From positions 186,001 through 250,000 of the forward strand of contig NZ_JACHIN010000004.1 in NCBI RefSeq assembly GCF_014203235.1: a stretch of 64,000 bases of DNA, given 5' to 3'. The notes under the pieces are model-generated. The model saw only the letters and a list, made by a program, of their open reading frames with translations, was not told where the DNA came from and did no database searches. Source of the DNA: Nonomuraea endophytica (GTDB taxonomy: Bacteria; Actinomycetota; Actinomycetes; Streptosporangiales; Streptosporangiaceae). Positions 15,370 to 23,900 of the stretch are shown piece by piece. The translations under genes were made by a program, and so were the position numbers. Each line of letters starts with the position of its first letter. Within the stretch, counting starts at the first letter, position 1.

Positions 15370-16682
15370 TTCTGGTACCGCTCCAGCACCGAGTTGCCGT
15401 CGGTGACCAGCTTGTTCGCCGCCTCGTCGAGGCTGATCTTGTTGGCGAAGTACTGCTGGAGCACCGGCGTGGCCACCTTGCTCTTCCACTCGTCGAAGCC
15501 CTTCACCTTGAGGAAGGGCGCCACCACGAGGCTCTTGCCGGACGCGGTCGCCACGTCCCAGCCGTTCTCCTTCGTGGTCATGGACGGGTCGGCGGCGGCG
15601 GCCTGCGAGGTCGGCAGCAGCCAGTCGCCCTTGGCGAGCTTGGCCTGGTTCTTGCCGTTGAGGAAGAACGAGATGAACTTCAGCGCCGCGTCCGGGTTCT
15701 TGCTGTCCTGGGCGACCGAGAGCGTCTGGGAGACGGCGCCCTGCTCGGTCGTGGTGCCCTTCGGGCCGGGCAGCGTCACCCACTCGAAGCCTTCCGGCGC
15801 CTGCTCGACGACCTGCTGGCGCAGGTAGACGCCGACCGGCAGCAGCGCGAACTTGCCCTTGTAGAAGGCCGGCAGCGGGTCGGCCGTGCCCTGTCCGAGC
15901 GCGGCCGGGTCGGCGGACTTGTCCTTCCAGAGCTGGTCGTGGATGCGCTGGAGCACCTCGCGCTCCTCGGGGCCGACCTTGACGGTGGTCTTGCCGTCGG
16001 CGGCGGTCTCGAAGAACTTACCGCCGAAGTTGAGCGCCAGGTTCAGCGTCTTGTTCACCGGGGACTTCATCGGCCAGGCGACGCCGAAGTGGCCGTCCTT
16101 GGTCATCTTCTTGGCCGCCTCGGAGAACTCCTCCCACGTCCACGGGCTGTCCGCGGTGGGGATGCGCACCTTGGCCTCGTCGAGGAGCTTCTTGTTGGCG
16201 ATGATGACCTGCGACTCCTGCAGGAACGGCACGCCGTACACGCCCTGGTTGCCCTTGCCGTCGTCGAACGTCGTGGTGTCCCACGCGGCCTGCGGGATGT
16301 CGCTCTTCAGCTCGGCCGGGATCTTGTCCTTGAGGTCGAGCAGGTAGCCGTCGGCGGCGAAGCCGGACAGCGCCGGGGAGTCGTTGTGGATGACGTCGGG
16401 GGCGGTGCCGCCGGCGAACTGGGTCACGAGCTGGTCGTTGACGTTGTCCCAGCTGCCCTGGACGTAGGTGACCTGGATGGTGGGATTGGCCTTGTTCCAC
16501 TCCTCGACGAGTTCCTTGTTCGCCGCGAGGGACTCCTTCTGCCAGGCGAGGCTGAGGAAGTTCAGCTTGACGGGCTCGCCGGGCTTGGCGGCCTCACCCT
16601 TGTCGCCGGCGCCGCCGCCACCGCAGGCGGTCACGGCGAGGGCGAGCAACGCCGTTACCGCGAATGCGGACTTGATTCGCAT
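15366..16682 (-). CDS. CUT1-type sugar ABC transporter substrate-binding lipoprotein
   Basis: 438 residues. A lipoprotein signal is clear: MRIKSAFAVTALLALAVTACGGGG, with the lipobox cysteine near residue 20. The mature part is an SBP_bac_1 fold with the usual blocks NDSPALSGFAADGYLLDL, PFLQESQVIIANKKLLDEA and WTWEEFSEAAKKM. It captures a sugar-like ligand outside the membrane for the two permeases upstream. It is followed by ARH gene D with a 4-base overlap and lies 9 bases after the second permease gene. The ligand is unknown; the cytoplasmic ARH enzymes and ribokinase suggest a ribose-containing compound. Confidence 0.93.
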   Translation of the reverse strand: MRIKSAFAVTALLALAVTACGGGGAGDKGEAAKPGEPVKLNFLSLAWQKESLAANKELVEEWNKANPTIQVTYVQGSWDNVNDQLVTQFAGGTAPDVIHNDSPALSGFAADGYLLDLKDKIPAELKSDIPQAAWDTTTFDDGKGNQGVYGVPFLQESQVIIANKKLLDEAKVRIPTADSPWTWEEFSEAAKKMTKDGHFGVAWPMKSPVNKTLNLALNFGGKFFETAADGKTTVKVGPEEREVLQRIHDQLWKDKSADPAALGQGTADPLPAFYKGKFALLPVGVYLRQQVVEQAPEGFEWVTLPGPKGTTTEQGAVSQTLSVAQDSKNPDAALKFISFFLNGKNQAKLAKGDWLLPTSQAAAADPSMTTKENGWDVATASGKSLVVAPFLKVKGFDEWKSKVATPVLQQYFANKISLDEAANKLVTDGNSVLERYQK

Positions 16683-16691
16683 ATGAGCCTC

Positions 16692-17510
16692 CTAGCCCTT
16701 GACGGCGCCGGCCATCAGGCCGGACCTCAATCGCCGCTGAATGATTGCGAAGAAGATCAGGCTCGGGATCGTCGCCATGAGCGACGCCGCGGCCAGCGGG
16801 CCGAGCCTGGCCACCCCCTCCGGGCCGGTGAAGCGCACCAGCGTCAGCGGGAGGGTCATCACGTCGGGGTCCTGAAGGATCACGAGCGCGAAAAGAAACT
16901 CGTTCCATGAGGAGATGAACGAGAAGAGCAAGGTCGCCACCACACCGGGGGCGAGCAGCGGCGCGACGACGCTGACCAGCGCGCGCAGGCGGCCGGCGCC
17001 GTCCACGGACGCGGCCTCCTCCAGCTCCGGCGGCACCGCCCGCACGTATCCCTGGAGCATCCACAGCGCGAACGGCAGCGTGAACGTGACGTGCACGACC
17101 ACCAGGCCGGGCAGCGTGTTCACCAGCTCCAGCTCACGCAGCACCATGAAGAGCGGGATGATGATCAGGATGAACGGGAAGACCTGGCTGACCAGCACCC
17201 ACCCGATCGCCACCCGGTTGACCAGGCTGCGGTAGCGGGCCATGGCGTACGCGGCGGGCAGCGAGATCAGCACGGTGATGAAGCTGCTGAAGATCGCCAC
17301 GACCAGGCTGCGCAGGGCGGCGCCGGTCAGGTCCTGCTCGCCGAAGGCGTCGGAGAAGTTGGCCAGCGTCGGCTCGCGCGGGATCCACGTCGGGTCCAGC
17401 TGGGCCATCTCCTGCGGCGTCTTCAGCGCCGTCGAGAGCAGCCAGACCAGCGGGAAGGCCAAGAAGACGATGTAGGCGAGCAGGGCCGCGTAACTCGGCA
17501 GGCGCTTCAC
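16692..17510 (-). CDS. Carbohydrate ABC transporter permease (MalG type)
   Basis: 272 residues from a GTG at 17510 that overlaps the stop of the first permease gene (GTGA). Six membrane segments are apparent, beginning YAALLAYIVFLAFPLVWLL. The cytoplasmic EAA loop, which docks the ATPase, reads EEAASVDGAGRLRALVSVV. Family and length fit MalG-like CUT1 permeases. No ATPase gene is present in this operon. Actinomycete CUT1 systems commonly share a general ATPase of the MsiK type encoded elsewhere, so that is the likely energy source. Confidence 0.93.
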   Translation of the reverse strand: MKRLPSYAALLAYIVFLAFPLVWLLSTALKTPQEMAQLDPTWIPREPTLANFSDAFGEQDLTGAALRSLVVAIFSSFITVLISLPAAYAMARYRSLVNRVAIGWVLVSQVFPFILIIIPLFMVLRELELVNTLPGLVVVHVTFTLPFALWMLQGYVRAVPPELEEAASVDGAGRLRALVSVVAPLLAPGVVATLLFSFISSWNEFLFALVILQDPDVMTLPLTLVRFTGPEGVARLGPLAAASLMATIPSLIFFAIIQRRLRSGLMAGAVKG

Positions 17511-18421
17511 TTGGCCTCCTTCATCTGACGCCACAGGTACAGGCCGAGCACCGCGAGCACGACGATCGCGAACGCGACGCCGAGCATGGAGGCGTAGCCG
17601 AAGAAGCGGTAGCGGAACGCCTCCTCGTAGGCGAACAGCATCGGCAGCCTTGTCTGACCGCCCGGTCCACCGGCGGTGAGCACGTAGACCAGGCCGAACT
17701 GGTTGATGTTCCACACGAAGTCGAGCGAGGTGATGGCCACGATGACCGGGCGCAGTTGCGGGAGCGTGATGTTCCAGAAGCGCCGCCAGCGGCCCGCGCC
17801 GTCGACCTCGACCGCCTCGTACAGCTCTTTCGGCACGCTCTGCAACCCCGCCAGCAGCACCACCGTCGTCTGCGGCATGCCCGTCCAGACGCCGACCACG
17901 ATGATCGCGGGCAGCGCGAGCGAGAAGTCGGCCAGCCAGTTGACGTCGGTGCCGAGCATGCTGTTGAGGATTCCGGCGTCGGGGTGGTAGACGAGCTTCC
18001 ACATCAGGCCGATGACCACCGGCGGCATCGCCCACGGCACCACGGCCAGCACCCGGGCCACGCCCCTGAACCTGAGGTTCTGGTTGAGCAGCAGCGCCAG
18101 GCCGAGCGCGGCCAGGAACTGCAGCACCGTCACCGACACCGACCAGATCAGGCCGATCTTGAACGAGGACCAGAAGTCGGCGTCGCCGAACAGTTCGTAA
18201 ACGTTTTCCAGACCGGTAAAACTAACGTCCCGGTTCCTGGTCGCGCGGGCGTCGGTGAAGGCGAGGCCCACGCCGTACAGCAGCGGCCCCACGCTGAACA
18301 GCAGGACCGGCACCAGCGCCGGCAACATCAGCACCCACATCTCGCGGTTGCGGCGCGAGCCGCCACCGCCGCGCCGCGTGCGCGGCTTGGGTGGCGACGG
18401 TCTGGTCGCGGTCGCCGTCAT
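17507..18421 (-). CDS. Carbohydrate ABC transporter permease (MalF type)
   Basis: 304 residues. A basic N-terminal tail (PSPPKPRTRRGGGGSRR) precedes six membrane segments, the first being WVLMLPALVPVLLFSVGPLLYG. The EAA motif is YEAVEVDGAGRWRRFWNITLP. It pairs with the MalG-type permease downstream. The start overlaps the LacI regulator stop by 4 bases. Within its coding DNA, at 18197-18208, is an 11 of 12 match to the LacI-type operator found upstream of the operon, which may be chance because it encodes ENVY. Confidence 0.93.
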   Translation of the reverse strand: MTATATRPSPPKPRTRRGGGGSRRNREMWVLMLPALVPVLLFSVGPLLYGVGLAFTDARATRNRDVSFTGLENVYELFGDADFWSSFKIGLIWSVSVTVLQFLAALGLALLLNQNLRFRGVARVLAVVPWAMPPVVIGLMWKLVYHPDAGILNSMLGTDVNWLADFSLALPAIIVVGVWTGMPQTTVVLLAGLQSVPKELYEAVEVDGAGRWRRFWNITLPQLRPVIVAITSLDFVWNINQFGLVYVLTAGGPGGQTRLPMLFAYEEAFRYRFFGYASMLGVAFAIVVLAVLGLYLWRQMKEAK

Positions 18422-19521
18422 CCGGCGCCTCCCTCCTGTGCCGAGCTCTGGTGGCCGGGAGCCGCCCCCGCCAGGGCTCCCGGCGTGTTGGTCGTGAGGT
18501 CGTACGGCAGCGCGGGCTCCTCACCCGAGGTCGAGGCGCGCACCACGAGGCGCGGCGGCACCGTCACCAGGCGCGGCTCGCGGTCGCCACGCTGCAGCCG
18601 GTCGAGCAGCAGCTCGACGGCGGCCTTGCCACGTTCGGCCGAGCCGAGCGAGACGCTGGTCAGCGACGGGTAGGAGGCGGCGGCCAGTTCGGTGTCGTCC
18701 ATGCCGACCACGGCCACGTCCTCGGGCACCCGCCGCCCCGCGGCGCGCAGGACGTCGAGCGCGCCGAGGGCGATGAGGTCGTTGGCGCACATGAGCGCGT
18801 CGATGTCGGGCCGCCGGGCCAGCAGCGCGGCCACGGCGCGTGCCCCGTCCGCCCGGTAGAAGTCACCGATCTCGACCAGCCCGTCGTCGTACGGCAGGCC
18901 GAGCTCCTCCAGCGCCTCGGCATAGGCGGCCCCTCGGGACGCGCCGGGAACCGTGTCGAGCGGCCCGTTGACCAGCGCGATCCGGCGGCGGCCGAGCGCG
19001 TGCAGGTGGTCGAGCGCGAGCCGGACTCCGGTGCGCGAGTCCGCCCGGACATTGTCGACCCGGGTGCCGTCCGGAACCGAACCGATGATCACGACGGGGG
19101 CGCGGGCGGCCTTGAGCGTTTCAAGGTGCGCCTCCGTGACCCTCAGCGGGCTCATGATGAGGCCGTCGACGTAGCGCTCGCCGAGGCTGTGCAGCACGTC
19201 GATCTCGTCGGCGGCGATGGCATCGGTGGAGTGGAGCACGAGCCGGTATCCGGCCGCCTTGAGCACCGGCTGGATCTGGCGGACCATGGCCAGGTAGACC
19301 GGGTTGCCGATGTCGGCCATGGCGAAGGCGACCTGGTTGGTGCGCCGCGACTTGAGGCTGCGGGCGACGGCGTTGCGCACGTACCCGAGCTCCTCGGCGG
19401 CGGCCAGCACCTTGCGGATGGTTTCCTGGCGGGTCGGCAGGCCGTTCAGGACCCGCGAGACGGAGGCGATCGAAACGCCCGCACGCTCGGCGATCGTGTT
19501 GATCGTGGGTCCGTCGGCCAA
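18418..19521 (-). CDS. LacI family transcriptional regulator, first gene of the ARH operon
   Basis: 367 residues from a TTG start at 19521, supported by an aaggaaag ribosome-binding site a few bases upstream; the nearby ATG at 19535 is out of frame. The DNA-binding domain is at residues 5-55 (TINTIAERAGVSIASVSRVLNGL), with a hinge helix NAVARSLKSRRTNQV, then a periplasmic-binding-protein-like sensor domain. Two palindromic operators of LacI type lie 19-55 bases upstream. As the promoter-proximal gene it would autoregulate and control the whole transporter, ARH and ribokinase operon. Confidence 0.92.
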   Translation of the reverse strand: MADGPTINTIAERAGVSIASVSRVLNGLPTRQETIRKVLAAAEELGYVRNAVARSLKSRRTNQVAFAMADIGNPVYLAMVRQIQPVLKAAGYRLVLHSTDAIAADEIDVLHSLGERYVDGLIMSPLRVTEAHLETLKAARAPVVIIGSVPDGTRVDNVRADSRTGVRLALDHLHALGRRRIALVNGPLDTVPGASRGAAYAEALEELGLPYDDGLVEIGDFYRADGARAVAALLARRPDIDALMCANDLIALGALDVLRAAGRRVPEDVAVVGMDDTELAAASYPSLTSVSLGSAERGKAAVELLLDRLQRGDREPRLVTVPPRLVVRASTSGEEPALPYDLTTNTPGALAGAAPGHQSSAQEGGAG

Positions 19522-19539
19522 GGCTTTCCTTCCATGGGG

Positions 19540-19575
19540 GTAAACGGTGACAGAAAGCCATCTGTAAACGTTTAC
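19540..19575 (-). promoter_or_regulatory. Twin LacI-type operators upstream of the ARH operon
   Basis: gtaaacgtttac at 19564-19575 is a perfect 12-base palindrome of the kind bound by LacI/GalR proteins. gtaaacggtgac at 19540-19551 matches it at 10 of 12 positions. The two centres are exactly 24 bases apart, so two dimers could bind near one another on the DNA. Both lie between the proposed promoter and the TTG start of the regulator gene. Confidence 0.7.
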
Positions 19576-19587
19576 TGAGTTGGCCTC

Positions 19588-19616
19588 ATGAAACCCGTCT
19601 GTAACCTTGAGGTCAA
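19588..19616 (-). promoter_or_regulatory. Possible promoter of the ARH operon
   Basis: Reading the minus strand, ttgacc (19616-19611) is a near-consensus -35 hexamer. It is separated by 17 bases from tttcat (19593-19588), a poor -10. The operators lie just downstream of it, a good place for repression. The -10 is weak, so this is tentative. Confidence 0.35.
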
Positions 19617-19755
19617 GTCACGATAGAATAACACCAGGTCAGCCCCTATTTGACCCTTTGTCACCCCATCAGTAGCCCACCCCAACTTTCCGTAACCCCC
19701 ACGCCCTACCCGGCCACCCCGCCCCACACCTCCCGACCGCCACCGCCCCCTGAGG

Positions 19756-19885
19756 CTCGGGAACCGGGGACCGGTGCCTAGGGCTCAGGGATCGGGGACT
19801 CGGGGAGACCGGGGGCCGGTGCCCAGGGCTCAGGGACCGGGCACTCGGGAACCGGGGACCGGCGCCCAGGGGCTCAGGGCCGGGA
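19756..19885. repeat. Minisatellite: three imperfect copies of a 43-45 base unit
   Basis: Copies begin at 19756, 19799 and 19844, each opening ctcgggga or ctcgggaa and containing ccggggaccgg, cccaggg and gctcaggg blocks. The element lies in the 370-base gap between the ARH operon head and the end of the MFS gene. It contains no credible coding sequence. It is related in motif to the islands near 4.3 kb and 52.2 kb. From 19620 to 19755 I see only an unremarkable C-rich sequence. Confidence 0.8.
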
Positions 19886-19894
19886 GTGGGCCGC

Positions 19895-21112
19895 CTAACC
19901 ACGCTCTTGAGCTTGGGCGGGGACGGGGTCGGGGGTGGGGCGGGTGGTCAGGGCTCGGATGGAGGGGCTGCCCGCCAAGGCGACCACCGCCGCCAACGCC
20001 GCCGGGATCACCAGCGCCACCGGCAAGGAAGACGCCTCGGCCACGAACCCCAGCACCGCGGGCCCGATCAGCAACCCCGAGTACCCAAACGCGGTGACCA
20101 GCGACAACGCCTTGCCCACCGGCCCACCGGCAGCCCCGACCGCACTGAAGATGACCGGCACCACGGTGGCCAGACCCACCCCGGCCAGCGCCCACCCGGT
20201 CCACGCGACGACCACTGCACCCGCACCCGCGAAGAGGGGCGCGCAGAGCACGAGCACGTACCCGCACGTGGCCAGCACACCGGCCAGCTGGATGGTCAGC
20301 ACGGAGCCCAGCCGAGCCCGGATCGGGTCGCCGAGCAGCCGCACCGTCGTCATCGCCACTGCGAAGATCGTGTAGGCCAGCGGCGCCGCCGCCGGATCCG
20401 TGCCGAGGATCCAGCGGGCGTGCAGCGCGGCCCAGTCGATGGCCGCGCCCTCGCTCAGGTGTCCGGCGAACGCCGCCAGCCCCAGCAGCGCGATCAGCCC
20501 CCACCGCAGCCCGACCGCCTTGCCGGGGGCGGTCGTATCGGCGGAGGGAGAGGGGGAAGGCACGGGGGGCAGCAGCCGGGTGACGGCGGGCAAATAGAGG
20601 AACGGCACGATCAGGGCGGTGGCCACCAGCAGCGCCTGCCCGCTGGCCCCCAGCTTCAGCGCCAGCGACGTGATCAGGCCGGCCGCCGCGCCGCCCAGGC
20701 TCCAGGTGCCGTGGAAGGCGGAGATGATCGGCCGGCCGTACACGCGCTCGACCTCGACGGAGTGGGCGTTGATGGCGACCTCGACCACCCCGATCCCGAT
20801 GCCGAACACCACGGCGGCCGCCGCCAGCAGACCGTAGGACGGCGCCAGGGCGGGGGCGAGCAGGGCCAGCGCCGACAGCGGGCCCGCGAACCAGCACACC
20901 CGCCGGCTCGTCCAACGGTCGACCACGGGCCCGGCGATCAGCATCGACACCAGCGCGCCCAGGGAGATCAGCAGGAGCGCGGTGCCCAGTTTCGCCGGGC
21001 CAAGGTCGAGCCGGTCGTTGAGTGAGGGCAGCCCGGCCGCCCACACGCCCACCACGAGCCCGCTGAGAAAGAAGAGTCCGAACACACCCTGCCGCGCACG
21101 CCTCGCCACCAT
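19895..21112 (-). CDS. MFS transporter
   Basis: 405 residues from the ATG at 21112 (MVARRARQGVFGLFFLSGL); a GTG three codons upstream is possible, and neither has a clear ribosome-binding site. About 12 membrane segments are visible. The loop between segments 2 and 3 carries the MFS motif A remnant AGPVVDRWTSRRV, and a charged central loop lies near PSPSPSADTTAPGKAVGLRWG. The sequence VFGIGIGVVEVAINAHSVEVER resembles the bacterial FucP/YbjJ-like inner-membrane group. The substrate is unknown. It is divergent from the ROK regulator, its probable controller. Confidence 0.88.
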   Translation of the reverse strand: MVARRARQGVFGLFFLSGLVVGVWAAGLPSLNDRLDLGPAKLGTALLLISLGALVSMLIAGPVVDRWTSRRVCWFAGPLSALALLAPALAPSYGLLAAAAVVFGIGIGVVEVAINAHSVEVERVYGRPIISAFHGTWSLGGAAAGLITSLALKLGASGQALLVATALIVPFLYLPAVTRLLPPVPSPSPSADTTAPGKAVGLRWGLIALLGLAAFAGHLSEGAAIDWAALHARWILGTDPAAAPLAYTIFAVAMTTVRLLGDPIRARLGSVLTIQLAGVLATCGYVLVLCAPLFAGAGAVVVAWTGWALAGVGLATVVPVIFSAVGAAGGPVGKALSLVTAFGYSGLLIGPAVLGFVAEASSLPVALVIPAALAAVVALAGSPSIRALTTRPTPDPVPAQAQERG

Positions 21113-21141
21113 TTTGTTCACGGCTAGAGCATAATAAGAAC

Positions 21142-21177
21142 GAGGAGGCCGCCACAATGACGAGATGCGAACCGTGA
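21142..21177 (+). promoter_or_regulatory. Ribosome-binding site and six-codon upstream ORF overlapping the ROK gene start
   Basis: gaggagg at 21142-21148 is the best ribosome-binding site in this gap. It is spaced 8 bases from an ATG at 21157, not from the ROK start at 21165. The 21157 frame encodes only MTRCEP and stops at 21177, overlapping the ROK start in another frame. A -10-like cataat lies at 21130-21135. The arrangement suggests translational coupling through a minimal leader peptide, or that the ROK start is misplaced. Confidence 0.4.
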
Positions 21178-22367
21178 CCGGGGCCACAACCAGCGTCGAG
21201 CTCCGTGAGCACAACAGGGCGCGGCTGCTGCGCGCGGTGCACGAGTGCGGCGCGAGCCGTACCCGATCACAGCTCACCAAGGACCTCGACCTCGCCCGCG
21301 GCACCGCGTCGGTCCTGGTCACAGGGCTGAGCGAGGACTCGCTCCTGCACGAGGAACCCTCCGCCGAGCACGGCCGCGGCCGCCCCACCCAGATCCCGGG
21401 ACCGCACCCGTGCGGCCCCGTCGCCCTCGCCGCCGACCTGCGTGAGGACGGGTGGGAGATCGCCGCGGGCGAGCTCGGCGGCCGCATCACGCCGCTCGCC
21501 GCGCGCCCGCACGACGGCACGCCCGAGGGCGCGTTCGGCCCGCTCGCGGCGGCGCTGCGCACCCATCTTCAGCGGTACGGCTCCCGCGCCGTCGGCATCG
21601 GCCTGGCCGTCCCGGGACCGGTACGCGACGACCGCCTCGTCGACGTCTCCCACCTGGGCTGGCGTGCCGTGGACGCGGTCGCCGGGCTGGCGTCGGGCAT
21701 CCCCGCCGGCACGCTGCTGCACGTGGGCAACGACACGGCGTTCGCGGCGCTGGCCGAGGCGCGCAGGGGGCGGATGGCGGGGGTTCGGGTGGGTTTGCAC
21801 CTGCACGTGGACTTCGACCTCGGCGGCGTGCTGGTGGTCGACGGACGGCCGCTGGGCGGGGCGACGGGCGTGGGGGCGGAGTTCGGGCACATGCCGCTGA
21901 CCGGGCGTGCCGATCCGTGCCTGTGCGGGGCCCGGGGGTGCTGGGCCATGGAGGTGGGGGCCAACGCGCTGCTGCGCCACCTGGGCCTGGCCGCGGGCGG
22001 CGGCAGGGGGCGCGACCAGGCGCAGGCCATCCTGGCCAGGTCCGGGAAGGGCGATCCCGAGGCGGCCGAAGCGGTCGACGCGGGCGCGCGTGCCCTGGGC
22101 CGCGGCATCGCCGCCCTGGTCAACGCGCACGACCCGGAGATCGTCACGCTGTCCGGGCTGGGCGTCGACCTGTTCACGCAGGGACGGGCGGCGCTGTCGG
22201 AGGCGTACCTGGCCGGGCTGATGCGGATCCGGGTCGAGCGGCTGCCCGAACTGGCGCCGTCGGAGCTGGGGTGGAGCGGGGCGCTGCTGGGGGCGATGGA
22301 GTCGGTGTTCGACGCCTTCCTGACCCCGGAGGGCCTCAGAACCTGGCGCCCCCGAGAACGTCCATGA
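21165..22367 (+). CDS. ROK family transcriptional regulator
   Basis: 400 residues. An N-terminal winged helix (residues 10-70: LREHNRARLLRAVHECG, then LARGTASVLVTGL) is followed by a ROK sugar-kinase-like domain. The ATP-site DxGxT is not recognisable. The zinc motif of ROK proteins is recognisable as GHMPLTGRADPCLCGARGCW, which carries three cysteines and an upstream histidine. It therefore looks like a repressor rather than an active kinase. It probably controls the divergent MFS gene. The 3' end overlaps the convergent hydrolase gene by 32 bases. Confidence 0.9.
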   Translation: MRTVTGATTSVELREHNRARLLRAVHECGASRTRSQLTKDLDLARGTASVLVTGLSEDSLLHEEPSAEHGRGRPTQIPGPHPCGPVALAADLREDGWEIAAGELGGRITPLAARPHDGTPEGAFGPLAAALRTHLQRYGSRAVGIGLAVPGPVRDDRLVDVSHLGWRAVDAVAGLASGIPAGTLLHVGNDTAFAALAEARRGRMAGVRVGLHLHVDFDLGGVLVVDGRPLGGATGVGAEFGHMPLTGRADPCLCGARGCWAMEVGANALLRHLGLAAGGGRGRDQAQAILARSGKGDPEAAEAVDAGARALGRGIAALVNAHDPEIVTLSGLGVDLFTQGRAALSEAYLAGLMRIRVERLPELAPSELGWSGALLGAMESVFDAFLTPEGLRTWRPRERP

Positions 22368-23166
22368 GGGCTTCCTGGTCGGCGAAGGGGGCGAAGTGGC
22401 CGCCGGGCAGGTACGTCGTCTCCACGCGTGGCAGGCGGGCGGCCAGCGTTCGGGCCAGTGACACCGGGACTTTCGGGTCGTCCACCCCGTGGATCAGACG
22501 TACAGGCGTCCTCACCTCCTCCACGGCGATGTCCCAGGGGCGCAGGTGCAGGAGCAGGTCATCGGCCATCGCGGCGCCGCCCTGCCTGGCGCTCTCGTTG
22601 GCGTCGGCCAGGAAGGCGGCCTGGGCCGTACCGGCTCGGGCTCGGAAGACCTCCAGGTCGGCGGCGGGGAGGGCGCGCTCGACGCGCGGGATGACGCGCG
22701 CGTCGGCCGACGCCATCGCGCGGGCGGACACCGCGCACAGGCGGCGCAGCAGCCAGGGCGCGCGGCGGGCCAGCCGCCAGTAGAAGGCGTCGGCTTTGGC
22801 CGCGGGCGACCACCTGGTGGCCGGTACCGGGGCCATGCCCGACAGCAGCGCCACGCCCGTCACCAGGTCGGGCCGGGCTGCGGCCAGCCGCAGCGCGGAC
22901 GAGGCGCCCATGGAGACCCCGGCGACCACCACCGGGCCCACCTCCTCGGCGCGGGCCGCCACCTGCGCGGTCCAGCGCTCCGGCGGCATCGGCGGCGTGC
23001 CCCCGTAGCCGGGCCGGTCCGGCGCGAGCACCCGGATCCCCTCCCGGACCAGCAGGCCACCCGAGAGCGTCCACCCCGCGGCCCATCGCGACGAGGCGTA
23101 TCCGTGCACGAACACCACCGGCCTGCCCGCCGGATCGCCGAACTCCGCCCACTCGACCCCGCTCAC
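22336..23166 (-). CDS. Alpha/beta hydrolase
   Basis: 276 residues from a GTG at 23166 which overlaps the PadR stop (GTGA), so the two genes are co-translated. It is an alpha/beta hydrolase_1 fold: oxyanion region VFVHGYASSR, nucleophile elbow GVSMGAS, acid in LIHGVDDPKVPV and histidine in LPGGHFAPF. There is no signal peptide. The serine motif GxSxG with M resembles proline iminopeptidase and haloperoxidase-like esterases. The substrate is unknown. Control by PadR is likely, as it is the second gene of that operon. Confidence 0.87.
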   Translation of the reverse strand: MSGVEWAEFGDPAGRPVVFVHGYASSRWAAGWTLSGGLLVREGIRVLAPDRPGYGGTPPMPPERWTAQVAARAEEVGPVVVAGVSMGASSALRLAAARPDLVTGVALLSGMAPVPATRWSPAAKADAFYWRLARRAPWLLRRLCAVSARAMASADARVIPRVERALPAADLEVFRARAGTAQAAFLADANESARQGGAAMADDLLLHLRPWDIAVEEVRTPVRLIHGVDDPKVPVSLARTLAARLPRVETTYLPGGHFAPFADQEALMDVLGGARF

Positions 23167-23705
23167 GCGCGTCCCTCCGCGACCGGCGCGGGCCACTGGG
23201 AGACGGTCTCGATGGCCCATTCGGCCCAGGACACCATGGCCTCCAGCCGCCGCACGCCCGCCTCCACTCCCAGCAGGGCCGCCCGATCCGGGGCGAGCCG
23301 CAGGTCCAGCCCGTTGCGCAGGGCACGCAGCCCGCGCAGCCTCGCCCGGTGATACTCCAGTTCCTCCCGCAGGAAGTCGGCCGCCTCCCCCGGCGAGACC
23401 ACCCACAGCGCGAACGAGCGCAGCACGGTCTCGTTGCGCTGCGCGTGGTCGGCCGAGGTGGTCACGAGCCATTCCCGCAGCGCCCGCGTCCCCTCCTCGG
23501 TGATCTCGTACGGCCGCCGCCCCCGCGACCCCTCGGCCTGCTCCCTGATGAGCCCCTCGGCGGCCAGCCGCTTCAGCTCCGGGTAGACCTGCGTCGGCTT
23601 GGCATGCCAGACGAAGGTGAGGACGCCGTCGAATTCCTGGCCGATGTCGTATCCGCTACGTGGCGCTCCGGCGATGAGCGTCAGCAGGGCCATCCGCAAT
23701 GACAT
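23163..23705 (-). CDS. PadR family transcriptional regulator
   Basis: 180 residues. The N-terminal winged helix of PadR type is clear (MSLRMALLTLIAGAPRSGYD, then YPELKRLAAEGLI and a wing GSRGRRPYEITEEGTRAL). A C-terminal helical dimerisation domain follows (Vir-like, about residues 95-175). PadR proteins usually repress a detoxification or efflux gene. Here the downstream hydrolase is the obvious target. The upstream DNA at 23706-23735 is AT-rich for this genome (actaaaaaatttca) and probably holds the promoter. Confidence 0.9.
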   Translation of the reverse strand: MSLRMALLTLIAGAPRSGYDIGQEFDGVLTFVWHAKPTQVYPELKRLAAEGLIREQAEGSRGRRPYEITEEGTRALREWLVTTSADHAQRNETVLRSFALWVVSPGEAADFLREELEYHRARLRGLRALRNGLDLRLAPDRAALLGVEAGVRRLEAMVSWAEWAIETVSQWPAPVAEGRA

Positions 23706-23900
23706 GTCGCGATCATACTAAAAAATTTCACTGTCACAAGTGAGCTTCACCTGGCGCGACACGCCCGAGATTCGCAATGTGATGAAAACCACCGACAAGG
23801 GATGAACCGCACTTCCGAACAGGTGCTCGATGATCTTGCGCGGGAGTCGGCGCGAGCCGTACACATGGATCTGGAGATTTCGGGACTTGGGGAGAGTCGC

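Noticed and set aside
23802..23900. 33-codon N-terminal extension of the GlcG/HbpS-like protein
   Set aside because: The GTG at 23901 has a ribosome-binding site and gives the family length; the extension carries no conserved residues.
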